From NCBI GenBank assembly GCA_026984035.1, contig JALSSW010000121.1, positions 1 through 48,752 of the forward strand: a stretch of 48,752 nt of DNA. Direction: 5' to 3'. Source of the stretch: Planctomycetota bacterium (GTDB lineage Bacteria; Planctomycetota; UBA1135; GCA-002748355). The notes beneath the pieces were generated by a model. That model was given only the letters and a program-made list of their open reading frames with translations. It made no database searches and had not been told where the DNA came from. The position numbers were made by a program, and so were the translations under genes. Position 1 is the stretch's first letter, and each line of letters opens with the position of its first letter. Of the stretch, positions 8,925 through 17,727 are shown piece after piece.

Positions 8925-8951
8925 CCTCTGTAAGGGGTTTAGAGGCTTTTT
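8925..8951 (+). terminator. Weak intrinsic terminator-like hairpin
   Basis: CCTCT ... AGAGG can pair (5 base pairs, loop 11) and is followed by CTTTTTTC. It lies about 40 bases after the prenyl synthase stop, inside the 251-base gap before the ResB-like gene. The stem is short, so confidence is low. I see nothing else recognisable in this gap. Confidence 0.35.
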
Positions 8952-9136
8952 TCTGGCTATCTAGGATTGGGTCCTGCGACAAAGAAGCCCATTCTTTTCC
9001 AGCCCGGCCCTATTCCTCCGAAGTTCCGTAGTTAAGATGATTTCCTTTTCAGGATGATCCATCGACTTAGTCCGGATGCAGGGCGAAACCCTTGGAGTTC
9101 TTGGGGTTCACTCATCATAAAAAGAGGTCTTAGATC

Positions 9137-12100
9137 ATGAGCGAAGGCTCTATGGAAGGCACAACACTGGCTCCGAAGGAAGCGAAGCAGGTCAAACCGA
9201 AGGCAAAGCGAAGGCCGACACGTTTCAAGCCGGGGTTTTTACTTTGTTTCACAGTTGCCCTTTCTCTGGTAGTGATAGGAGGGTTTCTCAATCTTCGCGA
9301 CTTAATCGTGGATCCCACCCGCCTCACAGGTTGGGACAAGCTTGCGATTGGAGGAACCGGTTTTGTTTTGACCTTCCTCGCGATCTTTTTCTCTTATTAT
9401 TCATGGGGCATCCTAAGGTCCATGCGTTTTGCAGTCTCCTTGATCGTTCTCCTGACCTTATCCAGCGTGGCGGGGATCTTGATCAAGCAGCATGACTTTG
9501 GGGGACCCGATCGGATTCATCCTGACTACCAAGGAAGGATCGCCCCAGAAGCAGACCAACGTTTTGCCCGGGAAAAATACAAGTTGGCAGCGATCCCTGA
9601 CGCTACCAAGAGAAAAGAGGCTTCCTTTGCACTTCGCAAAAAGCTGTTCCACCAAGTCGAAGACAAATATCGGTCCATTTCCTTTTTCGATAACTTCCTC
9701 CACGCGGAAACCTTCTTTCTTTGGAATCTTTGGCACAAGGGTTTCAACATCCTTGGAAATAAAATCCAGATGGATCCGGCGGATAAGGAGATGTACGAAA
9801 GGAAGGCTTCTGCCTTTGGGCCCCGAGCCGCGAGTGACTGGTGGGATATGCGAAAGATCCAGAAAAATGCGCGTATCACGGAGGCCGGAGTCAACGAGCT
9901 AGTACATAAGTTGCGGGCTCCCATGAAGAAGTTTTACAACTTTTGCGAAGCCCTGGATCTCACTCGGGTCTGGAAGAGTAACTGGTTTTCCATGCTCTTC
10001 TTTTTGATCTTTTTGGTGGTCAGCATCAACACGTTCAGACGGTCAGTTTGGCATTGGAAACGCTTGGGTTTCTTGGTTTCGCATCTCAGCATAGTGGTCC
10101 TGCTGATTGGCACCACCATCAGTCGACGGACGGATGTGAGAGGAAGTGCGGAGCTTGATTTGACCAAACAGGCTTCTACTCCTGTATTTGTTCGGTTTCC
10201 GAAAGATGGGTCCATCCGATCCAAAAATGATCGTTTTTACGAATCTGTTTCTTTCGGGGATGGAATGGTTTTGCGGGCAACCGACTTTAAAGCCAACTAT
10301 CATAAGAAGCTCTTTGTGAGTGCGACTGACGATATAGGGCCTCTTCACAAGCGCTACAAGGTCGCAACCGGTGCGGAGCTTGGCTTTTTCTATAAAGACG
10401 GGAAACCTAGGTACAAGGTCCGGGTCAAAGATTACCAGCCCCGGGTTCGTCCAAGTTGGAAGAGAGTTCCGGATCCCAAGGCTCCGTTCGACCCTCTGTT
10501 GAGCTACCGATTTACCCTGCAGCGCGGAGAGAACAAAACCGATTTGGGAGAGAGGTCTCTACGGCCACGTTCTTCGAAAAGTCTCGGAGTCTATTATCCT
10601 CTGATGTCAAGCGATGAACTCAAGCTGGCCTTTGTGTGGCCCCAGAATGAAGAAGAGCGAAGGTTTTATTTGCATGGGCTTGCCGTCGAATCCTTGGGTG
10701 AACTGGTCCTCGCGAAACATCCTGATGGAAAGGGCTTGAGAATACCCCTAGCGCCTCAAAAGGCCCTTGCAGACCTGGAATATAGAGGGCAGCATTACCG
10801 GGTTGCGATCTTGGACGCCACTCCGGATTTCAAAGCAGAATCCTTCGGAAAAATGAGGGATCGAGCCAAGTTGAGAGATTCTTGGAGATTTCCCAAAGAT
10901 TTTGATGCTTCCTACCGCATGGCAGACGCTTTCCGCGAAGGGGGGTTACCTAAAAATCCAGCCCTCTTTGCGCGAATCGACCGTTTGGATCTCGCGGGAC
11001 AGGTTGCAGAGAGCGAATACCGGCTCATCTTTGCCGATCCCAGGAGTAACGATCATGGCCGAGGTGTTCCAATGGCTTCGGGATCGAAAAATCCTCATTC
11101 CGGTGCTCTCAATCCCCACGAAAATCAGGGTCTTTCAACATTAGCCTCGCTCCCGCTTTCTTTTGACTTTGACTATGTCAGGGCTCCTTCCAAACACACT
11201 GTCTTAGTGGTGGGCGGTAAAGGCCATCCACCTGCCATTGTCAACATCCATACAGGGAGGGCGTCGCCGCCCCAGACTTGGCATCCAAACAAACCCATTC
11301 CGATTCCCCTGAGTCAGAGGGATGTGGAATCTATGAATGAATTCACTCTTTTCTTGGACCGTTGCGAAGTCTTGGAAAGGGGGCGTTTGATTGCAAGTTA
11401 TGAGCCACTTCCCAACGATAACTTCTTTCACCATGACCCTGCTGGGATCAAGTTGGAGATAGATGGACCCAAGGGAAGGAAAGAATATACGGTGATCCTG
11501 TCCTCCCTTTATTCTGAGATTGGTGTTGCTCCTCGAATTCCTGAAGAGCTTCAGTTTGCTACGTACGATAAGCACCTTCGGCTCAAATTTGCTGAAGACC
11601 GGATGATGCTTCCGATGGATTGGAAGACAAAACTCGAAGTTCACAAGGTGGAAGAACCCCTCTTCCGCTGTTCGGATGGGAAATTTTTGGTAGTTCCCAT
11701 GGTGGATGATTCAGACTTTGAAGCGGTAAAAACCGCCTGGAATCAACTCAAGAAACGAATGCCTTTTTTCGTGGATTTTCCAGCAAACGGAAAACTCTTT
11801 GCCAGCAAGGAGAGCCGGAGGACCCATCTCAAAGAACTGAAAAACCTCTTTAAAGAATGGTTCCATCAGATTCCCTCCGCGAACTGGTTGAGTGCCCTCC
11901 GCAACTCAAGGACCATGCTTTTGGATGCTTATTTGGCCTTGCCCGAATCCAAGCCCGTCGAAGCCAGGACCATTCGGGTGAATGAACCCTTGGTCTATGG
12001 GAGTTTCTTTGATTCCTGGCGCTTTACGCAATCCAATGCGGATGACAAAAGACCCTTCTATACAGGGATTGGGGTCCAGCGAGATGGAGGAGTCTTATTG

Positions 12101-12238
12101 GTGCTCGTCTCTATGTATTCCCTGGGAATCGGAACCATTTTGATGTTTATCATCCTGCCTTTGCTGAAACGAAGGCGGCGTGGGGGCATTGGGTCTGTGG
12201 ATGAAGAGCTAGGTTTCGAGACCGTTAAGGAGGCTTAG
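9137..12238 (+). CDS. ResB/Ccs1-like cytochrome c biogenesis protein, very large form
   Basis: A 1033-residue membrane protein, starting at ATG 9137 with AAGAGGT 8 bases upstream. Membrane helices: about 31-50, 70-92, 96-118 (SMRFAVSLIVLLTLSSVAG, the typical ResB start), about 276-296 and 307-328 (LVSHLSIVVLLIGTTIS, with a histidine as in ResB haem channels), and a last one near 990-1012 followed by KRRRR. The large soluble region between about 330 and 985 would face the periplasm. Usual ResB proteins are much shorter, so this one carries a big extra periplasmic part. Its partner CcsA follows 4 bases after the stop, supporting a role in System II haem delivery to apocytochrome c. Confidence 0.8.
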   Translation: MSEGSMEGTTLAPKEAKQVKPKAKRRPTRFKPGFLLCFTVALSLVVIGGFLNLRDLIVDPTRLTGWDKLAIGGTGFVLTFLAIFFSYYSWGILRSMRFAVSLIVLLTLSSVAGILIKQHDFGGPDRIHPDYQGRIAPEADQRFAREKYKLAAIPDATKRKEASFALRKKLFHQVEDKYRSISFFDNFLHAETFFLWNLWHKGFNILGNKIQMDPADKEMYERKASAFGPRAASDWWDMRKIQKNARITEAGVNELVHKLRAPMKKFYNFCEALDLTRVWKSNWFSMLFFLIFLVVSINTFRRSVWHWKRLGFLVSHLSIVVLLIGTTISRRTDVRGSAELDLTKQASTPVFVRFPKDGSIRSKNDRFYESVSFGDGMVLRATDFKANYHKKLFVSATDDIGPLHKRYKVATGAELGFFYKDGKPRYKVRVKDYQPRVRPSWKRVPDPKAPFDPLLSYRFTLQRGENKTDLGERSLRPRSSKSLGVYYPLMSSDELKLAFVWPQNEEERRFYLHGLAVESLGELVLAKHPDGKGLRIPLAPQKALADLEYRGQHYRVAILDATPDFKAESFGKMRDRAKLRDSWRFPKDFDASYRMADAFREGGLPKNPALFARIDRLDLAGQVAESEYRLIFADPRSNDHGRGVPMASGSKNPHSGALNPHENQGLSTLASLPLSFDFDYVRAPSKHTVLVVGGKGHPPAIVNIHTGRASPPQTWHPNKPIPIPLSQRDVESMNEFTLFLDRCEVLERGRLIASYEPLPNDNFFHHDPAGIKLEIDGPKGRKEYTVILSSLYSEIGVAPRIPEELQFATYDKHLRLKFAEDRMMLPMDWKTKLEVHKVEEPLFRCSDGKFLVVPMVDDSDFEAVKTAWNQLKKRMPFFVDFPANGKLFASKESRRTHLKELKNLFKEWFHQIPSANWLSALRNSRTMLLDAYLALPESKPVEARTIRVNEPLVYGSFFDSWRFTQSNADDKRPFYTGIGVQRDGGVLLVLVSMYSLGIGTILMFIILPLLKRRRRGGIGSVDEELGFETVKEA

Positions 12239-12242
12239 AATA

Positions 12243-13145
12243 ATGCTTGGGATTTTGAACTTTTCTGCGATCGATTCCCTTTTTTGGCACGACCTCTTCA
12301 TGATCGTCTCGGGAGTCGCCCTTGTTCTCTTTTTGATCTCGGCCTTTTTTTCCTTCTTTTCGAAGTCTGAGGCGAGTGGGTGGGGGAATCTTTTTTCCAA
12401 GGCTGGATGGGTCAGCTTTTGGTTGGGGATGGGGCTTGGGATCTTTTATTTGGTGTGGCGAGGACTCGAAACCGGCCATCCGCCTTGGCAGACCCTCTTT
12501 GAGGTCTTGTCGTTTTGTGCTGTTCTGGTGTATTTGAGCTACTTCGTCATTGTCCTTGTGACCGGCATGCGGGATTACAAGGGCGCTTGGAGAGGGATTG
12601 CCAACTTGATGACGGCTTTTGCCTTATCTGCGGCGGTCATCCTTCTCTATATCGCTCTAAAAAAAGACAAGGCTTCGAATGATCTTCCACCGGCTCTCCA
12701 ATCCTATTGGATGTGGCCTCATGTGATGGCATTTATCTTCAGCTACGCGACCTTTGCGGTGGGGCTTGTGGCGGTTCTTTGTTATTACGTGATTAAACTG
12801 TTTAACCGACAAGCCGCCATCAAGACATGGCTGAATGGTTTTGACGATTTTTCCTTCCGCATTGTCGCCGTGGGTTTTCCTTTTATGACGGCAGCCTTGA
12901 TGATGGGCTCTCTCTGGGGACAGGATGCCTGGGGCAACTACTGGGGGTGGGATGCCAAGGAGGTCTCTGCCCTTGTCTCCTGGCTCGTCTACCTGATTTA
13001 TATTCACCTGCGCTTGGTGGGAGGCTGGAGAGGGGAGAAGCTTTTTTTACTGCTGATTCTTGGAGCTTTGGCCATCATTACCTGCTTCCTGGTGTTTTCC
13101 TATCTTCCAGAATCCCAAAGTTCGATGCACAAATACGCCGAATAA
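12243..13145 (+). CDS. ccsA: Cytochrome c biogenesis protein CcsA/CcsB (haem handling, WWD family)
   Basis: A 300-residue protein with about eight membrane helices. The haem-binding tryptophan-rich motif is at 225-240 (WGQDAWGNYWGWDAKE), with the flanking histidines H160 (YWMWPHVMAF) and H255 (LIYIHLRL) that coordinate haem in this family. ETGHPPWQTLFE near residue 76 is also typical. With the ResB-like protein upstream it would form the System II complex that moves haem across the membrane and attaches it to CXXCH cytochromes. The start ATG follows TAAGGAGGCTTAGAATA, where AAGGAGG gives a good site. The thiol-reducing partners (CcdA, ResA) are not in the window. Confidence 0.93.
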   Translation: MLGILNFSAIDSLFWHDLFMIVSGVALVLFLISAFFSFFSKSEASGWGNLFSKAGWVSFWLGMGLGIFYLVWRGLETGHPPWQTLFEVLSFCAVLVYLSYFVIVLVTGMRDYKGAWRGIANLMTAFALSAAVILLYIALKKDKASNDLPPALQSYWMWPHVMAFIFSYATFAVGLVAVLCYYVIKLFNRQAAIKTWLNGFDDFSFRIVAVGFPFMTAALMMGSLWGQDAWGNYWGWDAKEVSALVSWLVYLIYIHLRLVGGWRGEKLFLLLILGALAIITCFLVFSYLPESQSSMHKYAE

Positions 13146-13182
13146 GGAGTAGGCTGAGCAGCGGTTTTCCTAGAGGAGGCGG

Positions 13183-14013
13183 ATGAGCATGTATCGGGAT
13201 CCTTCCCAGGGCGGGGGGGGAATGCATATTTCTTTACCCAAACCCACTCCCGCGGTGCGGGTCCTCTTGATGGTGAACTTTGTCGTTTATCTGGTGCAAT
13301 TTGTTCTCTATTTAGGGGCCTCTGTCCATTTGTCCCAATATTTTGGACTCAGTTTGGCGGATATCAGCGGTAATCCCCTCAATACCTACCGCTTTGTTAC
13401 CTACCAATTCCTTCATTCTGAGACCGATCTTTGGCACATTTTGATGAACATGCTGGTCCTCTATTTTTTTGGGACCATGGTCGAACCTAGCATGGGTGCA
13501 AGGCCCTTCACCCGGTTTTATTTGCTCTCTGGGGTGTTGGGGGGATTGTTTTGGGTGGTGGTCAGCGGTTTGGCCGGAGCGGGGGATATTCCTGTGGTGG
13601 GGGCCAGCGGAGCCGTCTATGGGGTCCTTGCCTATGCGGCTCTGATTCGTCCCAAAGCCCAGGTTTTCTTCGTGATCGTTCTCTTGCCCCTCTGGATCAT
13701 CGGAGCTGCCTTTGGGCTCTTTGCCTTTTTTAACACCCTCCTTGCTCTTCGGGGGAAGCTTTCTGGAGTGGCAGACGCAGCCCATCTAGGTGGGATGGCC
13801 TTTGGGGTGTTCTGGTGGAAATTCGGTCCGCTTCTCTCTCAATGGAGGGCCGAGGGCGAAGCTCGTGCTCGTGCCCGGGAAATGGAGGCTGAACGAGTCC
13901 GTAGGCGGGAATTGGACCGGATCTTGCAAAAGATTCAAGAGCAGGGAATGAATCGTCTGAGCGGAAAAGAAAGGCGTTTTCTTGAGCGTTACTCCAAAGA
14001 CTCTCGGAAATAG
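13183..14013 (+). CDS. Rhomboid family intramembrane serine protease
   Basis: A 276-residue protein starting at ATG 13183 after AGAGGAGGCGG. It has six or so membrane helices with all rhomboid signatures: WHILMNM (H85 and N89, oxyanion site), GASGAVYG (catalytic S142) and DAAHLGGM (catalytic H201). The C-terminal tail (about 215-276) is a charged helix (RAEGEARARAREMEAERVRRRELDR) likely in the cytoplasm, ending NRLSGKERRFLERYS, a motif often seen in rhomboid tails. It cleaves substrate proteins within the membrane; substrates are unknown. The N-terminus includes a run of eight G bases at 13213-13220. Confidence 0.92.
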   Translation: MSMYRDPSQGGGGMHISLPKPTPAVRVLLMVNFVVYLVQFVLYLGASVHLSQYFGLSLADISGNPLNTYRFVTYQFLHSETDLWHILMNMLVLYFFGTMVEPSMGARPFTRFYLLSGVLGGLFWVVVSGLAGAGDIPVVGASGAVYGVLAYAALIRPKAQVFFVIVLLPLWIIGAAFGLFAFFNTLLALRGKLSGVADAAHLGGMAFGVFWWKFGPLLSQWRAEGEARARAREMEAERVRRRELDRILQKIQEQGMNRLSGKERRFLERYSKDSRK

Positions 14014-14044
14014 TTCCGCCTGTGACCATTCCCCTCTCGGATCC

Positions 14045-14079
14045 GAGACTTTCGGGGGTATCTTGGAGTCTCTCTTTTT
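14045..14079 (+). terminator. Possible intrinsic terminator after rhomboid gene
   Basis: GAGACT (14045-14050) pairs with AGTCTC (14067-14072), with a 16-base loop, followed by TCTTTTTC. The stem is short and the loop long, so this is a tentative call. It lies between the rhomboid gene and the secreted-protein gene. Confidence 0.35.
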
Positions 14080-14097
14080 CGAGGAATCTCAACAGAT

Positions 14098-16302
14098 ATG
14101 ACACGCTCAGAAATTGATCGAAATCGTCCCCTTTCTCCCGAAGCCTTTCCCAGAAAGCATTCTCCTGGGTTACTCTGGCTCAGTTTGTTCTTTGTGCTTC
14201 TCTTTCTCTTACCCCAAGGGCTTTCTGGGCAGAACAATTACAACCTCTTTGTCAAGCAGTGGAATGCCGCGATCCAAACTCGGGACAAAAAGAAGCAAGC
14301 TCGTCTCCTGAAGACCTACTCTGCCGAAGCCATCGATCACTTCAGGGTTCTTTGTGATCGATACAATATCTCAGGTTCCAATGCAGCTGCGGATGCGATG
14401 GAGGGGATGAAGGCCGTTTGGGAACAGGTCTATGGGTCTAAGACTCTCCAATTGATCGAGAACATGCGATCGGACTTGGATTCCGATGGTCTGAGACTGC
14501 TGCGCAAGTTGGATGGCAGGAGGAGACAGGCTTGGGGGCTCTTGGAGGTCGCGAAGAAGACGAAAAAACCTGAGGATTTTAAGAAGGCCCGGGACGAAAT
14601 GAAAGCTGTGGCCGATGCGCTTGAAGAACTGGGTGAAAAGTTAAAAGCTGCTGAGTGTGTCCTCGGTTTTGTCTCAGTTCTCTACGAGACCCCAAAAAAG
14701 AACAAGGCAGATGTCCAGGCCATGGTCGAAGCTCTGGATCGCTATGAGAGACTTCACAAGGAGTGGGACTGGACCCAGGGAAAAGCTTTCAAGCGGAATA
14801 AGGTCTGGGCCAAATCGATCCGAGCTCAGGTTAAGCGAGGGGGAATCCCGGGAAATGAAGCTCCAAAAAAGAAGGGCCAGGGAATCAAGTTAGATCCCAA
14901 CGGAAAGGATAAGAAGCTTGGGAAGTACCTTAAGGGCTCCAAATGGGTTAAGGAAGATCTCTACATTTCCAAAATGAAGTCCCTTGAGGAGGGGATCAGT
15001 TTTGCTGCCAGTGCATGGCCCCTTGCCTGGACTGGGATCTTCTTGGAGGGGACCGCTCCCAAGGACATGGATTCTTTTAAGGATGGTCCTGTGACCTTGC
15101 AAAGGTTGGGGGCGAGTAAGTATGTAGCGATTGTCGACAAGGAGAACCCGAAATCGAAGAAGGTGCCTCTCAAGATCGGAGCCAAGCCAAGGTCCATGTA
15201 TGTCCCCTATATGAAGGGGGAGGAAGAAACCGAGTATGCCTTCTGGTTTTATGTCGGTTCTTCCCAGGTCCAGGTAGGGGGGATTTCTCTCAATCTCAGC
15301 CCGCAGTGGGGTCGAAGGAAAACAGCCTTAATTTTCTACCGAAGCGCTTCCATTCTCTCCTGCAAGATTGCGGGACAGGAACTCAAACTCTATGACGAAA
15401 ACTTCAACGGGAAGGTGGGAGAAGATCCCGGTTCGGTGATGTTCGGGGATTTCCGTTTGGGGGGAGGTCTTGAGAAGGTACAAGGCCATCCTTCTGTAGA
15501 TTCGATGCGGATTGGGGGTAAAAAGCACCTCCTCCCCTTCAGTCGCTATGTGAAGTTAGGGGATTCTTGGTATCGCCTTCGGGTTCTTAGAAATAACGAA
15601 GTCCTCAATTACCGCCCCTTGGATCCTGCCACGGTCCCCACAGGAAGGATTGTTTACAAGTGGAAAGGTCCTTCCAAGGCAAAGCCCAGGCATGTAATTG
15701 TGAGGGAGATGGGATTTTTCAAAGGGGCCGCCTTTGACCTCGTGGCTGGAGGGAAAAAAGGAATCGAGGTTCCCGTGGGAGAATACGAGATCTTCTATGG
15801 GCGCATCTATAACGGAAAGGCTCCTCGCGCGAATTACGCGGTTCTTCTCAAGGGAAAGTCCCCCATGATCAAAGTGGAGGCAGGCAAAACCGCTACGGTC
15901 CAAATGGGTGCGCCCTTTCACCTTGAATTTGAAAAGAAGCAAGAAGGGGGAAAGATCATCATGGACTCTTCGACCTTTTGGATCCGTGGGAGTTTTGGAG
16001 TGAAATACACCGGCCTCATGCCTGAGGTGCTCGAGCCGGATTTGGTTTCTGCGAAGGATCAAAAAGGACGGGGTCTTCGGAAGCTGGGGACTTGGCGCCG
16101 CCTCGAGGGAAACGAGCTGGAGGACCTGAGAAAGCTCTACCCCAAAGTCCCGATCCTCTATTTGGCCTATGTGCCGATCAATAAGGAGAGCAAGAACGGA
16201 ATCACGCCTTTGATCACGGTTCCTCTGAAGAAGGCTCCTTTTATCGGACTCCGCCAGAATAAACACAAAATGTTCGGAAAGCTGCTCCCTGTTTGGAAGT
16301 AG
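14098..16302 (+). CDS. Large secreted protein of unknown function
   Basis: A 734-residue protein with an N-terminal basic stretch and hydrophobic core (about residues 23-44: LLWLSLFFVLLFLLPQ) ending GLSGQ, consistent with a cleaved signal peptide. Residues 45-240 are charged and helical, rich in K, E and R. After a basic linker (NEAPKKKGQG) comes a beta-rich region from about 290 to the end. One stretch (about 395-480) alternates strands as in carbohydrate-binding or LamG-like folds (AFWFYVGSSQVQVGGISLNL), and another (about 560-610) contains VPVGEYEIFYGRI, typical of beta-sandwich segments in planctomycete envelope proteins. I do not recognise a named family. It sits alone between rhomboid and serS. 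Confidence 0.7.
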   Translation: MTRSEIDRNRPLSPEAFPRKHSPGLLWLSLFFVLLFLLPQGLSGQNNYNLFVKQWNAAIQTRDKKKQARLLKTYSAEAIDHFRVLCDRYNISGSNAAADAMEGMKAVWEQVYGSKTLQLIENMRSDLDSDGLRLLRKLDGRRRQAWGLLEVAKKTKKPEDFKKARDEMKAVADALEELGEKLKAAECVLGFVSVLYETPKKNKADVQAMVEALDRYERLHKEWDWTQGKAFKRNKVWAKSIRAQVKRGGIPGNEAPKKKGQGIKLDPNGKDKKLGKYLKGSKWVKEDLYISKMKSLEEGISFAASAWPLAWTGIFLEGTAPKDMDSFKDGPVTLQRLGASKYVAIVDKENPKSKKVPLKIGAKPRSMYVPYMKGEEETEYAFWFYVGSSQVQVGGISLNLSPQWGRRKTALIFYRSASILSCKIAGQELKLYDENFNGKVGEDPGSVMFGDFRLGGGLEKVQGHPSVDSMRIGGKKHLLPFSRYVKLGDSWYRLRVLRNNEVLNYRPLDPATVPTGRIVYKWKGPSKAKPRHVIVREMGFFKGAAFDLVAGGKKGIEVPVGEYEIFYGRIYNGKAPRANYAVLLKGKSPMIKVEAGKTATVQMGAPFHLEFEKKQEGGKIIMDSSTFWIRGSFGVKYTGLMPEVLEPDLVSAKDQKGRGLRKLGTWRRLEGNELEDLRKLYPKVPILYLAYVPINKESKNGITPLITVPLKKAPFIGLRQNKHKMFGKLLPVWK

Positions 16303-16452
16303 GGCTTTGGCCTTAGGTTTTGGTCCAGGGGCCTGAGGGATGAAAAGGTGGAAAAGCTTTGGTCTCCCCTCAAGGAAGGGCATCTGCATCTCGATCTTGT
16401 GCAGCTACCCGGTTAAGCTCTTCCCCTTATTTTTCCCCAGGAGCAAGTGATC

Positions 16453-17727
16453 ATGTTGGATCCCAAGTGGGTTCGGGAACATCCCGATGAGGTCAAAGAA
16501 GCGGGCCGCAAAAAGCGCATGGAATGCGACCAGGTCGTCGACCGTTTTCTGGAAGTTGATGAAGCCTTGCGTGCTCTTCTCCCCGAGGTGGAGAGTATGC
16601 GGGCCCGCCAAAAAAGCCTTGGACGTGAGATGGGGAGCGCCACCCCCGATCAGCGAGAAGCCCTCCTGCGGGAGCAAAAAGAGTCCAAAAAACGCATCCA
16701 GGAGCTTGGGGTCAGAGAAAGGGAGCTGAAACAGGAGAGGGAAGATCTCCTCCTTCACTTGCCCAATATTCCTGCTCCGGAGGTGCCCGAGGGAGCGGAT
16801 GACAATGACAATGTTGAACTCCGCAGGGTGGGGGAAATCCGGGATTTCGGTTTTAGCCCCAAAGATCACATTACCTTGGGAGAAAGGTTGGGGATCCTGG
16901 ATTTTAAACGCGCCGCAGAAATGGCGGGGACACGAAACTATTTTTTAAAAGGCAAAGCTGTCCTTTTGGAGGAGGCTGTTCTTCGTTTTGCCCTGGATCA
17001 TTTGATTCAAAAGGGCTTCGAGCCCATGACGGTTCCCTTGCTCGTTCGGGACTTCGCCATGGTGGGGACTGCGTATTTTCCCGGTGGAGAGGAGCAGGCG
17101 TATCGCTGCGAAAAAGACGAGTTGAATTTGATCGGGACCGGGGAAGTTCCGCTGACCTCTTACCACCAAGGGGAAATCCTCGCTCTCAAGGATTTACCGG
17201 TCCGGCTCGTGGCGCGCTCTGTGTGTTTCCGGCGCGAGGCAGGGACCTATGGCAAAGACACCAAGGGTCTTTACCGTGTCCACCAGTTTCAAAAGGTCGA
17301 GCAGGTCATCCTAGATGTGGCGGATCCCGAACTTTCAATCCAGCGGCACCTCGAAATCACATCCAATTCGGAGGAATTGCTCCAGGCCATGGGACTGCCA
17401 TATCGAGTGGTGAATGTTTGTGGCGGAGACCTTGGCCAACCTCAAATTCAAAAATTTGACATTGAAACATGGATGCCCTCGAGGGAAGGCTATGGAGAGA
17501 CCCATTCCGCCTCACGGTTTCATGACTTCCAAACACGTCGCCTCAAAATCCGCTACAAAGACGAGGAGGGGAAGACGCGCTACTGCTACAGTTTGAACAA
17601 CACAGTGATCGCGAGCCCTCGGATCTTGATCGCGATTCTTGAAAATTATCAGGAGGAGGATGGGTCTGTGACCATTCCCGAAGTCCTCCGTCCCTATTGT
17701 GGTTTTGATCGGATCGAAAGACAATGA
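16453..17727 (+). CDS. serS: Seryl-tRNA synthetase
   Basis: A 424-residue class II synthetase. ATG 16453 is preferred over GTG 16447 because AGGAG (16439-16443) is then 9 bases away rather than 3, and because it gives the usual MLDPKWVREHPDEV. The N-terminal coiled-coil arm (about 30-105) reads tRNA. Motif 2 is CFRREAGTYGKDTKGLYRVH and motif 3 lies in SLNNTVIASPRILIAILENY. The usual motif-3 LNGS is LNNT here, and the segment before DFQTRR reads THSASRFH rather than the common SSCSN. So the enzyme is a divergent subtype, though all core residues seem present. It overlaps thrS (ATGA). Confidence 0.95.
   Translation: MLDPKWVREHPDEVKEAGRKKRMECDQVVDRFLEVDEALRALLPEVESMRARQKSLGREMGSATPDQREALLREQKESKKRIQELGVRERELKQEREDLLLHLPNIPAPEVPEGADDNDNVELRRVGEIRDFGFSPKDHITLGERLGILDFKRAAEMAGTRNYFLKGKAVLLEEAVLRFALDHLIQKGFEPMTVPLLVRDFAMVGTAYFPGGEEQAYRCEKDELNLIGTGEVPLTSYHQGEILALKDLPVRLVARSVCFRREAGTYGKDTKGLYRVHQFQKVEQVILDVADPELSIQRHLEITSNSEELLQAMGLPYRVVNVCGGDLGQPQIQKFDIETWMPSREGYGETHSASRFHDFQTRRLKIRYKDEEGKTRYCYSLNNTVIASPRILIAILENYQEEDGSVTIPEVLRPYCGFDRIERQ

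Noticed and set aside
8886..9136. tRNA or small RNA gene in the largest gap
   Set aside because: No cloverleaf arms or T-loop sequence; only a weak terminator-like hairpin.
16303..16452. T-box or other tRNA-sensing leader before serS
   Set aside because: No T-box consensus or paired antiterminator was found.
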